A DNA stretch of 64,000 nt from Sphagnum compactum (GCA_965153455.1 OZ234493.1:6014001-6078000); one strand, 5' to 3'; numbered from the stretch's first letter, positions 25,141 to 37,630 are shown. Made by a program: numbers and translations. The notes: generated by a model from the sequence alone, not told the origin.

Positions 25141-27429
25141 TATTCAATATAGAAATGATTACTTGGATAGGGAATGTTAGAATTATGTATTTAGTTCTTA
25201 GGTCATGAAGAGGTGCAACCCTTCAAGTATAAAGAATTTTAGTTCTTTTGAAGAGGTATGACTTCATAAACTTGAGGGTGAAACACATTTAAAGCTTTTA
25301 TGGTTGGGAGGAGAACTTATTTCTTTGCACTATAATGTAATGTAATATTATACTCTTAAATATCAACATAATCATCACCATTATTATAGCATAATGTACT
25401 CTACCAAAGATTTAAATATAATTTAAATTTGAACTATGTGACTTAAAAACAAATTGAAAGACCTTTGATGGTAGATTGTTCTATGTACATAAACATAACC
25501 ATTGATGTGCAAAATTTTCATCAACAAATTGTTATTGAAGGAAGTGTTTGTAGATAAATATTTAACATTTTATTAAACATTTTTGAAATTAACATTTGTA
25601 ATGTCCAAATCTATCAAAATATAAAAAAACCTTTAACCCATTTGCAAGTTTCATTATACTAAACCACCAATGAGATGTACAAAAATATTATTGTTCTAAA
25701 AGAAGAAAATTGCCCTGTAACCTTTCATCAAACAATCACTTGTATTTTCAAAACATTCATTAACATTAGGCGAAGATAAAAAACTTATTTTGATAAATTC
25801 ATAACAAATTTGCAATTAGACAAACAAACATATGTTCTTGCATTCAGATGTACTTAACATACAGAAAAAAAACTAATGACATACCAATGAATGTATTATC
25901 AAACAAATAAGAGTTTTATGGGAAGCAAATACATATGTTCAATTCATTTTGGATCCATATGTAGCTATGTTTTATCGCATTTTTTATTCAACAAAAGTAA
26001 ACATGATATTTAATCAAAAATTGTAATTAATATTACATAAATGTAAACATGAACAAACTAAAGCATATGAATACATTAAAAGACTAGGTAACACATTTCT
26101 AAATGCACAACAAATGTCCCTCCAATAAGCAATACATATAACATTATATATATCATTTTGTCACTCAGTGATATCATCCAATTTATATACACATCTGAAA
26201 ACACAATAGAACGTTTATATTGTTATAATATATTACAAAAGTTACCCCATATTTGAATAATATTCATTATAAATCATTGACCAACAAGTATGCACAATTA
26301 TTATTTTTGAAACAAACACCTAATAAAAAAAATCATTTTTTTAGTGAAAGATGAACTTCTAATTCTTGCCTTTTTTCATTTTAAATTGATTTTAATGCCC
26401 AATGAAATACATGGTCTACATTATGAACTATTACTCAAAAATATATATTAGTAGAATTATGTGTTGGTAATTACATAATATATAATTATTTCATAAATGG
26501 TGCAATGAAACCTTTTGAGATTACACATAATTGTTTTTCTAAACCAATAATATCGGTAGATTTTCAAAACCTCCAAATAGAATGAACACTATAATAAAAT
26601 ATTAACATACATATTAAAAACTTCCAACAATAAATTTAAAATGGACACCAATAGAATGAAAAATAACTAAAATTCAAGTGGCAACTTTCTCCATTTGATC
26701 ATAAGGATATAGTTGTAACACACGTTTTGCATTGCACACAAGGTTTAACTTTTGATCATTTAACATTTGATCTAATTAGTGTAACAAAACATGGTTTAAC
26801 ATATATTGCATTATATAGAATTCATTTTTAAAAAGATATATTAAAATTTCAAATAAATATATATTATATATGTAATTTAAAATTCATAATAAAATATTCA
26901 ATAGATTCTTTTAAAACTTATCCAATAAAAAAATTACTTTTATAATCTTTAAATGTTTTTAAAAAATACACGATGAAAATGTTTTGGTAGATCAAAATTT
27001 ACTTGCATCTCACATTCTTTGTCTAAATGAAATTAAAAAATATATATCTCAGTAAAAATCAATGAATTGATTGATTTTTATTGTGCAAATTCTTTAAGGT
27101 GTACCAAAATCTTGTCACAATGTCATCCTTTTCGGTTTTTTTTACCAAGTCATTTTTGACCATGTAAAGACACATTTATGGATGATTATGATGAAATTTA
27201 TAATTGTAGCAGTCTAAAATATAATCCTTTTGAAAATTTTGACAACTTTTGATTCATTATTTTTTATGAGGATCAAATATAAGTAAAAAAGGAATGCAAT
27301 AAAGACTAGGCCTTTTTTGTCATGTGTGATACACCTGAAAGGATTTTCACATGAATTTGTTATTCTGTCTTGTTATAATTAATGTGGAACAATGATACTT
27401 TACCAAAATTGTTTTCCTATTGGAATCAT
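25141..27429. other. Very AT-rich intergenic DNA, nothing recognised
   Basis: This is one of the most AT-rich parts of the window, with long A/T tracts and no frame above background. It may be old transposon sequence decayed beyond recognition. Confidence 0.4.
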
Positions 27430-27880
27430 TTGTTATGAGAAGCCATCATGTTGAATTTATTTGCACAACTTTTAATAAAACTACACATGAAACATTACAT
27501 ATAATTACAAATTACAAACCACCAAAAAATGTCAATGCAACATTTTAATTCTACCTTAAATGCAATTTGATAATATCCCAACAAATTGTCCATCCATAAT
27601 AATTGGAGATTTTAATGTAAACATGTTAACCCAAACATTTGAATCAACAACATTACAAACCTTTATGGAGCAATATCATTTAAAACTCATATTCTTTGAA
27701 TCCACTACCATTTATGACACTCATTTTGTCACGTGTGGACTAATGCACCAAGACAACCATCTTCTTTTAGATCAACTACTCAAGCATATTGGATTAATCA
27801 TAGGCTTGTATATTTTGCATTTAAATCGCCGAACTTCATACCACAATTTGTTTCATGATCAAGTTTAATGTATTTATCCA
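27430..27880 (+). pseudogene. Endonuclease/exonuclease/phosphatase (EEP) domain relic
   Basis: The frame from 27560 contains PSIIIGDFNVNMLT, with the GDFN motif of the EEP fold, then TTLQTFMEQYHLKLIFFEST. After a frameshift the sequence reads HVWTNAP, then STTQAYWINHRLVYFAF, matching the late D/N-H.P region of these nucleases. A few codons upstream of the frame, shifted sequence (CTTFNKTTHETLHIITNYKP) is compatible with the domain's beginning. Such domains occur in non-LTR retrotransposons and as endonuclease modules of some Helitron-type elements. No reverse transcriptase or helicase is visible here, so the element class is open. Confidence 0.6.
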
Positions 27881-28440
27881 AATAAGGCCCACACCTTCTA
27901 GTGCCTTGTTTACTTAGGAATATTTGTTTCACGACCTTCTCACTATTGGTTGTTGTTTGCAATTATTACCTCTAATGGCCCAATGACTAAGGCAAACTTG
28001 CATGTAGAAGTTCAAGAAAATGAGCCATTTCCCATATGTCAATCTAATCGATTAGAGTTTCAATATTCCCTCCTTCAAAGCAATACAAAAATATCCAAGT
28101 TAATAGGTATAAAGGGCACGTTGAACTAATGCAAATTGCTAAGTTACTTGACCACACTTGATGTTTAAGGCTTCTAATTAACATCACTTAACAACAACAA
28201 AGTGAACCGATCCACTTTTATGAATGAAATATGGCCATTCATCATATGCACATATGTAATATTCCAAATGTCATTCACACATTGGGTGAAGTTAGAATAA
28301 ACAATTTTTATGCCCAAACGCTACACCAACAATACTTACCTTGAGAACCGTTGGTTATGTGACATAGGGTAAAAGATAGGTTATATAAGATTTAGTATGT
28401 TTTGATTTGCTATCATAAACACGCATGGGGCCTTAAGATT
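27881..28440. other. Intergenic DNA before the NUP93 promoter region
   Basis: No coding exon or repeat is recognised. Part may belong to the same element as the EEP relic. Confidence 0.35.
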
Positions 28441-28715
28441 GATAACCGTCTGAGCTGAATTTTCCAATCATGTTGCTAGGTTATTAAAATTTGAAAATTC
28501 GATACCGAGATGATAGGTTATGTATTCGGTTTTTTTTCCCCTGCAATTAAAAATAAATAAATCAACAATCGAGTGATGGGTTATCAATAACTGGGTTGAT
28601 AGCTGAGTGTGTTTTCTCAATAACCGGCCAATACTCGGTTATCAACCCAGCGCCATTCCACGATGAACCGGTTATTTACCTGGAGACTGGTTGTTGGCTG
28701 TAACCGGCCATCTTT
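28441..28715. promoter_or_regulatory. Cluster of AACCG/CGGTT words upstream of NUP93
   Basis: The decamer TAACCGGCCA occurs at 28621-28630 and again at 28701-28710, 80 bp apart. The palindrome AACCGGTT lies at 28666-28673, CGGTTATCAACCCAG at about 28636-28650 and GGTTATCAATAACTGGGTT at about 28580-28598. A further AACCG is at 28444. These sit roughly 360-630 bp upstream of the NUP93 start codon. They could be transcription factor sites or the remains of a small inverted-repeat element. No binding protein can be named from sequence alone. Confidence 0.4.
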
Positions 28716-28842
28716 CCAGTGTTGGCACTCTGTGTCCGGTGATGGGCGAGAGTTTGTACACAAAATTTTGAAAATTTGATCCCCTTGTTATACCCTTTCC
28801 CCCCTTCTCTCTCTGTCCTTTCTTCTTCCCCGATTCCTCGAG

Positions 28843-28863
28843 TTTTAGGGTTAGGGTTTAGGG
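28843..28863. promoter_or_regulatory. Telo-box (TTTAGGG-type repeat) upstream of NUP93
   Basis: TTTTAGGGTTAGGGTTTAGG is a short run of plant telomere-like words, about 210-230 bp upstream of the start codon. Telo-boxes are known in 5' regions of plant housekeeping and growth-related genes. The assignment is from motif and position only. Confidence 0.6.
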
Positions 28864-28912
28864 TGCATTGTGGTGCGTTTGAGCTTTCCTCGCTCGCTTC
28901 AGTAATCTGGCT

Positions 28913-28915
<3 letters not shown>

Positions 28916-28948
<33 letters not shown>
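28916..28948. repeat. (CT)n microsatellite in the NUP93 leader
   Basis: About 16 CT units lie some 125-155 bp upstream of the start codon, in the probable 5' UTR. CT/GA tracts near transcription starts are common in plants. Confidence 0.75.
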
Positions 28949-28951
<3 letters not shown>

Positions 28952-29071
28952 TTTTTTTGTTCCCGGGGGGTTTGGATTCGAGTTCGAAGCAAAAGAAAAG
29001 AAAAGACGAACGCCTCGGCGGCGGTGAAGGAAGTTGTCGTCTGGATCGTGGATATCCGGACAGTGGCAACG

Positions 29072-32000
29072 ATGGCAGGAGGAGACACAGATATGCGGAG
29101 CTGGGCGGACCTTCTGCACAACTCGTCTCAGCTTTTGCATTCCTACTCTCCCTCCGCGCCTCTCCCTCCCATACAGGTACCCTTCGCAAAAAAAATCCTT
29201 CCAAGATCGAATTGCAAGAGTCGCGAAAATAGTATGAGACAAAAGTTTATTTTGTTCTTTTTAATTGTCCTCCGTCCCCCCATCTCTTTATCTTTTTATT
29301 GTGGGTTTCCTTCTTTTTCTGCAGTTTTCTGGTCTCCCTCTCTTTTAGGATTTTTTGAGCTAGCCACTATCATGAGCTGGCGATCCCTGTACTGCCACTC
29401 TGGTAACAGAAATTCGGTACTATGTTGAGGTACCTCTACCCGTTGCTGGGAATTGATGAAGTTGGTGGGAATGTAGATGATCAATACCATAACATGGTGC
29501 TGTTGATCGTCCCTGAGCATGCAGATGACCGTTGCTGTTGTTCAAATTGCTCCTGAGTCTTGTTTTCTCTTGTATTAGGGTTGGATTTTGTGTCTTTCGT
29601 GGTGACTGGTTGTTTTCTGTTCTGTTGTCAGATTGGAAATATCCATAACCTTATTATTGGGTTGACTTAAAAATTGTAACTGTAGAGAGATTCTGAGTAC
29701 TTAAGAAGATGATGTGTTCCCAGCTCAAACTACTCATGAAGGCTTGTTTTGTTTGAACATACCATCACAAGTCTCAGTAGCTTAGCAGATAGGGCTCAAA
29801 TGGCCACTTTGCAAGATATGTTGATTCCATGTGCTATCTATATTCTTCCACTCTGCCACAATGGTAATTACTGGGTCAATTAGTGCTCCAGTCTTGCCAG
29901 GGACCTCCAACCTAAGAAGCTTTGTGCCTCCTTATGAGCCAGGTGCTGACCAAAGGCTTGCTTGAATTTTATTGACAGTTTGTCTTTGGTAGTCAATGAG
30001 TTCCAAGATTAGGGAGTGGCAAGCACTGTGTGAAGTACATGCTACTCCCACATGGCCCCATATAAGTACTATGTAACTTGGACCTTTTTTTAGGGTACAA
30101 ATTTTGTTTGGCAGTATGCAATCTCCTGTTTCTAAGAGAGTTTTGCTGTGACCTCAGTGGATAGCAGGCAAAGTAGCACTTCTAAGATTTGAGTAACTTT
30201 ACAAGGTTACACTTTTTTGCAGTGCTGAATTATGCCAATGGCTGTGCTGGTTGCAGAGGAGTCTTGAGCAGCTTGAAGTGCTGTCACGACAACTGAAGTC
30301 CCGTACCTCACGGTTTGAGACGCCAGGCGAGGCTATTGCTGCCACTCGGTAAATCCAATCAACAAAATCCATTGTATTGGAATTTGTTTGTGTTTTTTGG
30401 AAATTGTTGAAAGCTATGGCAGAGATCAGGAAGTCTGTTCTCAGTCTTCACAATGCAGTTGATGTACATGCAAGCAGAGGGCAGGTAGAATATACATAGA
30501 GTAATGAATCCAGCATTGTGTCATGACTGACTGCAGGCTTTTAGCTCGTGAAGGGATTAATGCCGACCAGCTTACACGTGACCTCAAATCTTTTGAGCTT
30601 AAGGTTTGATTCTCATGTTTGTTCCCTCAGCACAAGCCAATGTCATTGGTCCAAAACTATAGAGGGCCAGGTATGCGTAGCATTGGTTGTGAGTTGGATG
30701 CAGAGACCTGTTGTCTGTTGACAGTGTTCTGAAAATGAATAGATGTATGTGGCTGTGAAATTATGTATGTTATGTTTCACTTCCTGTTGCTTCTAGGAAT
30801 GCAGCAGGAACTCAGCATGCAAATGTTTGTACAATATTTTAGCTGAAATTATGGGTAGATTGTACTTATGTAGACCTACCATTGGGAACTGATGATGTCA
30901 GTGGGGAGTCATGGCAGCTTGTTAATTTTTATTCATGATCATGGTGATGGTCTGATACTTTGTGAGTGACGCTCATAAGGTCATGACCACACCCATTATT
31001 TTGTAAACTTCGAAGTTTTGTTGTGCAGTATTCTCTGCACTTTCGTAGATATGTTTAAATTAGTTGCTGTGTGGTATTGGTGTAGACCACATTTGAGGAT
31101 GTATTTCCAGTGGAGGCAACCCGTGTGGAGGAATATTTGCAGCAGGTCATTGTCTTTTCCTGGCCTTTTTGTCTGTGAAAGAGATATTCATTCACCAATT
31201 GCCTACTCTGCCAAAAGTGGGGATGTGCAAGGTCAAGTTGCTCTGTGCAGATGAAATAAAATGCAAAGAAAAGGCTGCAAGGTAGCATTGTTGATTGATT
31301 GCTAATAAATGTGCATTTAGTGAGGCCAGGTGCATGAAATGGTGATGCTCTCAGCAATCCAAGAAGCCAGTCGTGACAATCTCCGCAGCTTCGGTGATTA
31401 CATGCTGAAAGTATCAGAGGTCAGCATCTAACTCTGCCATAGAAAACCTGGGAAGGTTGCAATGTAGTTGAGAGCTCGGGAATGATGCTATAAAGATCTT
31501 TGGCCTATAGAACCATGAGAATAGCATTTGGAGCTTCTTATTCTTATGATGTGGTTGTGCTTTTACAGGATAACTGGCAGAAGGAAAAACTTGAATTTCT
31601 GAACAGCCTGAGTCGCTTACCTTATGCACCATCAGCAAATGGAGTAGGGTCAACTCCATCAGCAGGAGCAATTCAAGCTTATCGGGGACCTGCCACTGTT
31701 GCAACTCCCTCTAGAATGCTGCAGGATGGCCGTGGCTTGGAATCTTCTTCTACACAACTATCGATGGTCGAGAGGAAAGCTGCAGCCTATGCAAATGTTG
31801 TTATCAGATTAAATGAAGCACGAGAGCGGAGCCTTCCCTTTAAAGTAAGATTGTCAGTAAGATAGTCCCATTATTGCCTGTAACTTCTGGAGCACAATAC
31901 AGTGTAACTGACAATACCACCTCCACTCTTGATCTAGATCTGACATCAGAGTTGTGGATGAATGATGAAAGGTGGCAACATCAATGAGAGCAGCATATGA

Positions 32001-35000
32001 GAGTGTTGCAGGAGACACCACATCATCCAAGTCAGTAAGCATGGCTAAGATCTGGCAACTTCTGCAGGTGCATAGATACTCCACATTATGATGCTTATGT
32101 GAAACTGTGGCACTTTGTTACAGGTAGTTGATGTTAATGGGATCAATTCATTAGTAGTTTTGGCAAAAACATTCTTCAGTCTCTGTGCTTGAAGTCCAGA
32201 AGAGACCTACTAGTATTTGTAGCATACACATCAGGATTGCTGGAATCCATAATATCATTATGGAGCTTCAGTTTTTTGGTCTCTTTAAGCTGTCCTGCAT
32301 AGAAAATAACTTAAAGCTTCAACCATGGATCAGCTCATTTCAGCGCAGTTTGGTGCGATCACTCAGCTTCCAATCTCATAGCATAACCAAACCCACAAAC
32401 ACTCCAGTATATGAGATGAGCATGTCTAACCAAAGGGACATGCAATGTGCAAACCAGTCGCTTCTTGGGGAAGATGTGGACCAGACTTCTTCACTGTCAA
32501 AAAAATTGTCTATGATTGCGGGAGCAAGAAGACATCTGGAGGCTGGCCATGAAAAGTACATTTTGGACATCATTCAAAGTCATCCTGCACTGGTGATTCT
32601 TTCACCAATATTATCATTCTTTTATCTTGGGGTGGGCCCTTTTTTGTAAACATTTTTTATGAGCACTAATTACATTGTGACAGATCTGTCATGTCATAAG
32701 CAATGTGGGCCTGGACTTGTCTCCGAAATGGTTTGCAACTTTGCAACATAGTGGCACAAGGTTATTTAAACTTGCCTGGCTTGGGAGCAGGCAGCACTTG
32801 GAGGTTCGACAGGCAACCTACAACGAATACGGGCTTTTCTACGTGTAAGTTACATCCTGTTCCCACTATCCAAAACATTCATTACTCAAGTCTTTTGTTT
32901 ACTGTTGCTGCATTCAGAGCAGCATTCGCTATGTCAGTGACAGATCTATGCAGCTGATCAGAAGTGTGTATACTATAGGTTATAAGTCAGCTCACTTAGT
33001 TCCTAGTTGTGCTTTTCTTATTGCATTTGGGATTTGAGGGTGTTTGTTTGCATAGGTGCGGCTAAGGGACCAGGGAGCAATTCTTGATTTTGATGCAACA
33101 GACTTGCGGCGACAGCCTCCATTGGACACAACATGGCATCAGGTGGATGCTGTTGACCTCATTTTTTGTGTTCCAGTGTTTGCCAGTGATGACATTCAGT
33201 TCCAACTGATTAGTGGTAGTCCCATTGTTGACACGCTTCATTCTTGATGCACTATTTTCACATATAACAAACTTGGGGACCTCAAGTGGAATCCCATAAT
33301 CATGTGGGAGGGGGTCATGGCGGGTGGTGTTGACTGCAGATATATTACTGCTTACGCTCAGGTTATTATGATGAAGCAAACTTGGTTGCTCGGCAATCAA
33401 GGGTCAGCCGCACTTTTGCCCCACAGGTAGCTTTTTGTGATATTGCGAAAATTTACAGCAGTTTATGCAACTTTTCTGCTTGTTTGTCTACAGGGTCAAG
33501 TGTCTTGATCTGGAACATGAAGCAAGCAACCCATATTGGACAGAGTTTTGGTGATAGACCTTTATGCAGGTAGCTGTGAGGATGGATATTTGTATTATAT
33601 TTGCACAGTTTCGCAGCTCTGTTCCATGTTTGCACAGCTGTTTTTACTGAAGGTAAAAGGGTTGTGAACAGCTGGCCGAGTGGATTGCAAATAGAGGCTC
33701 AGTGTCACCAAGCACAGCAGCTGCAGTTGCAGAGGAGTGTGAACGCATGGTTCGCTCAGGAGATCGGGCAGGGCGACCAGGATATGATAAAAAGAAGATG
33801 CTTCTTCATTCTATTGTGTCCGGCAGCCGGGAACAAGCTGACCGCTTGCTTCGTGATATGCCAACACTATTCAGCACCATAGAGGACTTTCTCTGGTTTA
33901 GGCTGGCTATGATTCGGGACACTCCCTCACATACTCCCACTCAACAGGATGGGTCAACATCCTACACTCTTGAAGATCTACAAAAGTACTTGATCAAGTT
34001 TGAGCCATCCCACTACACAAAGAATGGGAGGGACCCACTGGTGTATCCATATGTGCTGCTTTTGAGCTTGCAGCTTCATGCTGCAGTTGCATATTTGATG
34101 AAGGAGGCCGGCAGTGAAGGCTTCCATGTTGACAGTGTGCACATTGCTATCACTGTGGCAGATCATGGGTCATTGTCTGAAGGAATAGGAGGTGCACAGA
34201 AGCTAGGGGCAATGGATTCTGTCTCAGAGATTGCCAGCATCATCCGACATTATGGGATATCATATGTGAGGCAGGGAAACTTGGCATTGGCTTTGGAGTA
34301 TAATGTGCAGGCAGCAGCAACTGTTGGTGGAGGGGCAGTTGCTTGGAGTGGCCACAGCAGTGCTGAGCAGAAACGTCAATACCATAATTTGTTGAAGCAG
34401 CTTATTACAGGTAAGAAAGTGATAAATCCAAAGTGTTTGCAAAAGTGACTACTGACTATGGAGATTGAATAGTCAGCTTCTCTTCGTTTCTGTTGTCTTC
34501 TATTCTCTATCTTTTTTTGATGAAGGTGGACCCAGGATATGACTAATTTTTGTGTGTGCTGATTGTGTTGTATGTTTCGCATTGTGAAGAACTTCTGTTG
34601 CGAGATGGAGGTTTTCAGCTATTGTTGGGTGCCAGTGGATCAGGCTCAGAGGGTGCTCTGCGCCGCTTTTTGCCTGATCCACAAAGCCAGCGAATGTTGC
34701 TGCTAGATGCGGCCCGACAGTGTCAGGAATCAGGGCTTTATGACAAAGTAGGTTCATGCTTCCTATTGTGTTCAGCACTCTTTTAGTTTGTCTTCTGTAA
34801 GCTCTGACACATTAATTCAGTTGACAGTTTTGACTGATTTCCTTATTTCTTTTTCAGGCCATAGAGCTGCTCAGAAGAACTGGAGAGTTTGCAGCAGCCC
34901 TAGAAACTGTGAATCAGTGCCTGTCAGAGGCAACTGCTGCCATGGCCAGTGGCCGAGCTGATGGTGACACCAAGTCGTCTGCACTTATACTGGCTGGCAA

Positions 35001-35874
35001 TGAGATTCTTGATACTTACAAAATTGTTGGAGGTGGAAGGTTGAGATCTTGACCTCTTATTTCCTCCTAACATGATCTATGTTTGTGGGCTCACATGTAT
35101 ACTTATGTTGACATGTATGCTCTGTATTGATGTGACTTGCAATTACCTTCTCTTCTTTGTGGCCAATATATGAGGTTAAAGCAGTGCACTCAGAGAATGA
35201 AAGATGATCACTCACTTGAAATCTGGGAATCATTTTTTGCAGTTTACAAGAATCAGACCGACTAACAGAACAGCGAACTGCATTCCGGCAGTTAGAGTCA
35301 ATTTTATCATTTCACAGATTCACCAGAATTGGGAGATACAGTGATGCGCTCCGAGAGCTGTCCAAGTTGGCTTTCCTGCCCTTGGATAATCGGACACCAG
35401 AGATCAGCGCAGAAGCATTGCGCCAAACTTCGCTATCTGTGCAGGTACAGTTTCTCTGTGTGCAACTTTATTTCCTGCAAGTACGGTTTGCCAACAAAGA
35501 AAAGTAGATGGGGGCAGGTAACTGACATTATCTGGCCCTCTTTGATTGTAGGCATGTGTGCCAGACCTTCTCAAAGAGGCACTTACCTGCTTGGACAGAG
35601 TAACTGACACTGATGGCACCATTCGTAACATTAAAACTAAGGTGATTATCAATCTTCCATTTCATGGATTTACATATCGCTGCACATGAAGTAAGCAAAG
35701 TCAACCATTCATCAATCTCCTTTACAGTAGTGTATCAAGTATGTAAAATCAACCACCCATTTTTCTGCAGCTGAATCTTGAAGCATGGTTTTGCAGATTG
35801 CAAACTTCATTGCAAATGCGCTTCCAAGGAATTTGCCTCAAGAAGTATACGAGAGAGTTGCAAGAATGATGTGA
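29072..35874 (+). CDS. NUP93: Nucleoporin NUP93, nuclear pore inner-ring scaffold
   Basis: Seventeen exons: 29072-29176, 30257-30348, 30537-30603, 31086-31145, 31330-31419, 31569-31844, 31972-32067, 32458-32592, 32791-32844, 33056-33142, 33340-33426, 33672-34410, 34590-34747, 34858-35039, 35243-35444, 35552-35641, 35797-35874. All introns are GT-AG, frame is kept, and the product is 865 residues, the usual plant NUP93 length. The start MAGGDTDMRSWADLLHNSS matches the family N terminus. Further hallmarks are LLAREGINADQLTRDLKSFE, VEEYLQQ, HLEAGHEKYILDIIQSHP, GNLQRIRAFLR, YTKNGRDPLVYPYVLLLS, QAAATVGGG and ILAGNEILDTYK. NUP93 forms the inner ring scaffold of the nuclear pore with NUP155, NUP205 and NUP35 partners. 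Exon 8 has a second possible acceptor, at 32343/32344, that would add 38 residues; I chose 32458 because it restores the family spacing. Confidence 0.95.
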
Positions 35875-36287
35875 CAAAGGTTTGGGTTTATTGAAGGTTG
35901 TAGGTCTTAGGATAAGGGACCCAGTTTCGTCTTACAATCAAAACACGCAGGGCGGCAGGGCTTTATAGTTAGGAAAAAACCCAGACCACTTTATCATTAA
36001 TTGTGAAGTTTTGAGATGCAAGTGAAGTGATGCTTGTGCTGTATTTAAGTTCCCCGGAAATTAAACAACCAGTGCCACATGTATCCTTTGACAAAGCTGG
36101 GAAGGAAACCACAACGGGTCTTGACTTGATTGAAGTTCTATAAACATATAAATGTTCTAGGAACACCTAAGTAATAGTTTGAAAATGGTGCAAGAATCTC
36201 AGATTGCAGGACTATGCACAGAAGTGAAAAATGCAGCATTGCATTTGCACTCAGTGAAAAGAGATGTGTTGGTAATATTTATTGGCA

Positions 36288-36315
36288 ATATATATATATA
36301 TATATATATATATAT
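36288..36315. repeat. (TA)n microsatellite
   Basis: Uninterrupted TA repeat of about 28 bases. Confidence 0.9.
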
Positions 36316-36534
36316 GACATATTCGCATAGTTTCTGACAGTGATTACTCACAGATTTCCAATGGAAAGCGCTCGTCCATTCAGTAAAGAATCAATTCCCT
36401 ATTTTAGTGGCTTGCATTAGGGTAGAACAACCAATGAGCGATCACTTAAGTGCTTAGGGTAGGCTGGATCCAAGGGGAGAGCTCTGTTGTTTCTAGTGTC
36501 CAAACAAAACTTGAATCGCTCCTGTTGATGCATT

Positions 36535-36675
36535 AAAAATTGTCAAAATGGAATTAGAATTGAGAAAGTTATGGTCCCCCAAAGTAGAGGGGTCAAGAAC
36601 TCATAAAAATTGTCAAAATGGAATTAGAATTGAGAAAGTAATGGTACCCCAAAGTAGAGGGGGTCAAGAACTCAA
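36535..36675. repeat. Tandem duplication, two units of about 70 bp
   Basis: Each unit begins AAAAATTGTCAAAATGGAAT and ends with a GGGTCAAGAACTCA-type block (36535-36604 and 36605-36675). The units differ by a few bases, including T/A and C/A changes and one extra G. It is a recent local duplication with no coding sense. Confidence 0.85.
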
Positions 36676-37371
36676 AAAAAACAAACCACCGAACACTACA
36701 AACCCCGTTCCTCATCACCAGAATTTTTTTTTAATATGTTACTCTGTTGCTATTAGAGTTCTAAGATGATTTGTAGAACTGAAGGTGGCACAAATATAGC
36801 ACTTTAAATTTGTTTAAATGAACAAGAAATGAGAAAGTTACAAGCTTTGAAAGTAGGAAAGGGTTCAAAGAGAAGAAAAAAAGAACGAAAAAACCATTTT
36901 GTGAGTTGCAAAGCTTATTTTTTCTTCTTGCTATTTTTTCATTACTCCTTTTCATTTGCACTTCAAAGATGATTTCTAAAGCTTAAAGTAGCACTCCCAG
37001 AACATTTTAAATCACTCAAAATGAAGCACTCACAGATGATGAACATCTAAAGAAGTGATCGATGATGATGATCGCGTAGTGATTGGTGATGGGCAGTTCT
37101 ACCCTAGGCTCCTGTGACAACAGCATGGAAGTAATTGTGATAACAACAACCTAATGGAAAGAAACCCTTAGTAGTCATGTGTAGCCGTTCCCTCCCAATG
37201 CAGATCAGAGAGCAGGTGCCTAAAAGATGCCCCCAGAAAAAGAAAGAAAAGTCTTCCATCTAGGGAACATCTGGACCGTCCGATGAGCGTTAGTTAGCTG
37301 AAGTTTTCAGTCCAGTGAAATGCGCCAAGAAAATGGGAAATGTGCAGATTTTATCACACTCCCTTGCTTGT

Positions 37372-37505
37372 CCAACCAATCACCGCACATCCCCGTGATC
37401 GTCCCAACCAATTACAGCACATCTCCGTTCTCGTCCAACCAATCACCGCACATCCCCGTTCTCGTCCAACCAATCACAGCGTCTGCTCGTGCTCTTCCAA
37501 CTAAT
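37372..37505. promoter_or_regulatory. Five-unit 31-bp tandem array of CCAAT motifs
   Basis: CCAACCAAT occurs at 37372, 37404, 37435 and 37466, with CCAACTAAT at 37497, so unit spacing is 32, 31, 31 and 31 bp. Each unit continues with a form of CACCGCACATCCCCGTTCTC. The array lies about 180-315 bp upstream of the AlgH-like start codon, just before a CT tract. CCAAT followed by CA or TA fits the core of NF-Y sites. The even spacing of about three helical turns would place the sites on one face of the DNA. The regulatory role is inferred. Confidence 0.65.
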
Positions 37506-37607
37506 CACCGTGCACGCCATGTCCTGTCGACCAGTGCTATTGTACGCCCGTCCTCGGTAACTGACTACCCGCCTGCCCGTCTCATCGGTACCCCTGCTCC
37601 TTCTTCC

Positions 37608-37630
37608 CTCTCTCTCTCTCTCTCTCTCGC
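37608..37630. repeat. (CT)n tract in the AlgH-like leader
   Basis: A short CT repeat lies about 60-80 bp upstream of the start codon, in the probable 5' UTR. Confidence 0.75.

Larger units (their letters stand above)
35875..37371. other. Intergenic DNA between NUP93 and the AlgH-like gene
   Basis: It contains the NUP93 3' region, a TA microsatellite, a tandem 70-bp duplication and then AT-rich sequence. No additional exon is recognised. Confidence 0.4.

Noticed and set aside
28676-29242. 188-codon minus-strand open frame across the NUP93 start
   Set aside because: It is rich in Arg-Glu repeats created by the CT tract and opposes a well-supported first exon.
37372-37505. CRISPR array, because of direct repeats at even spacing
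   Set aside because: The intervals between motifs are themselves repeated, so there are no unique spacers. The host is a plant and no cas genes are present.
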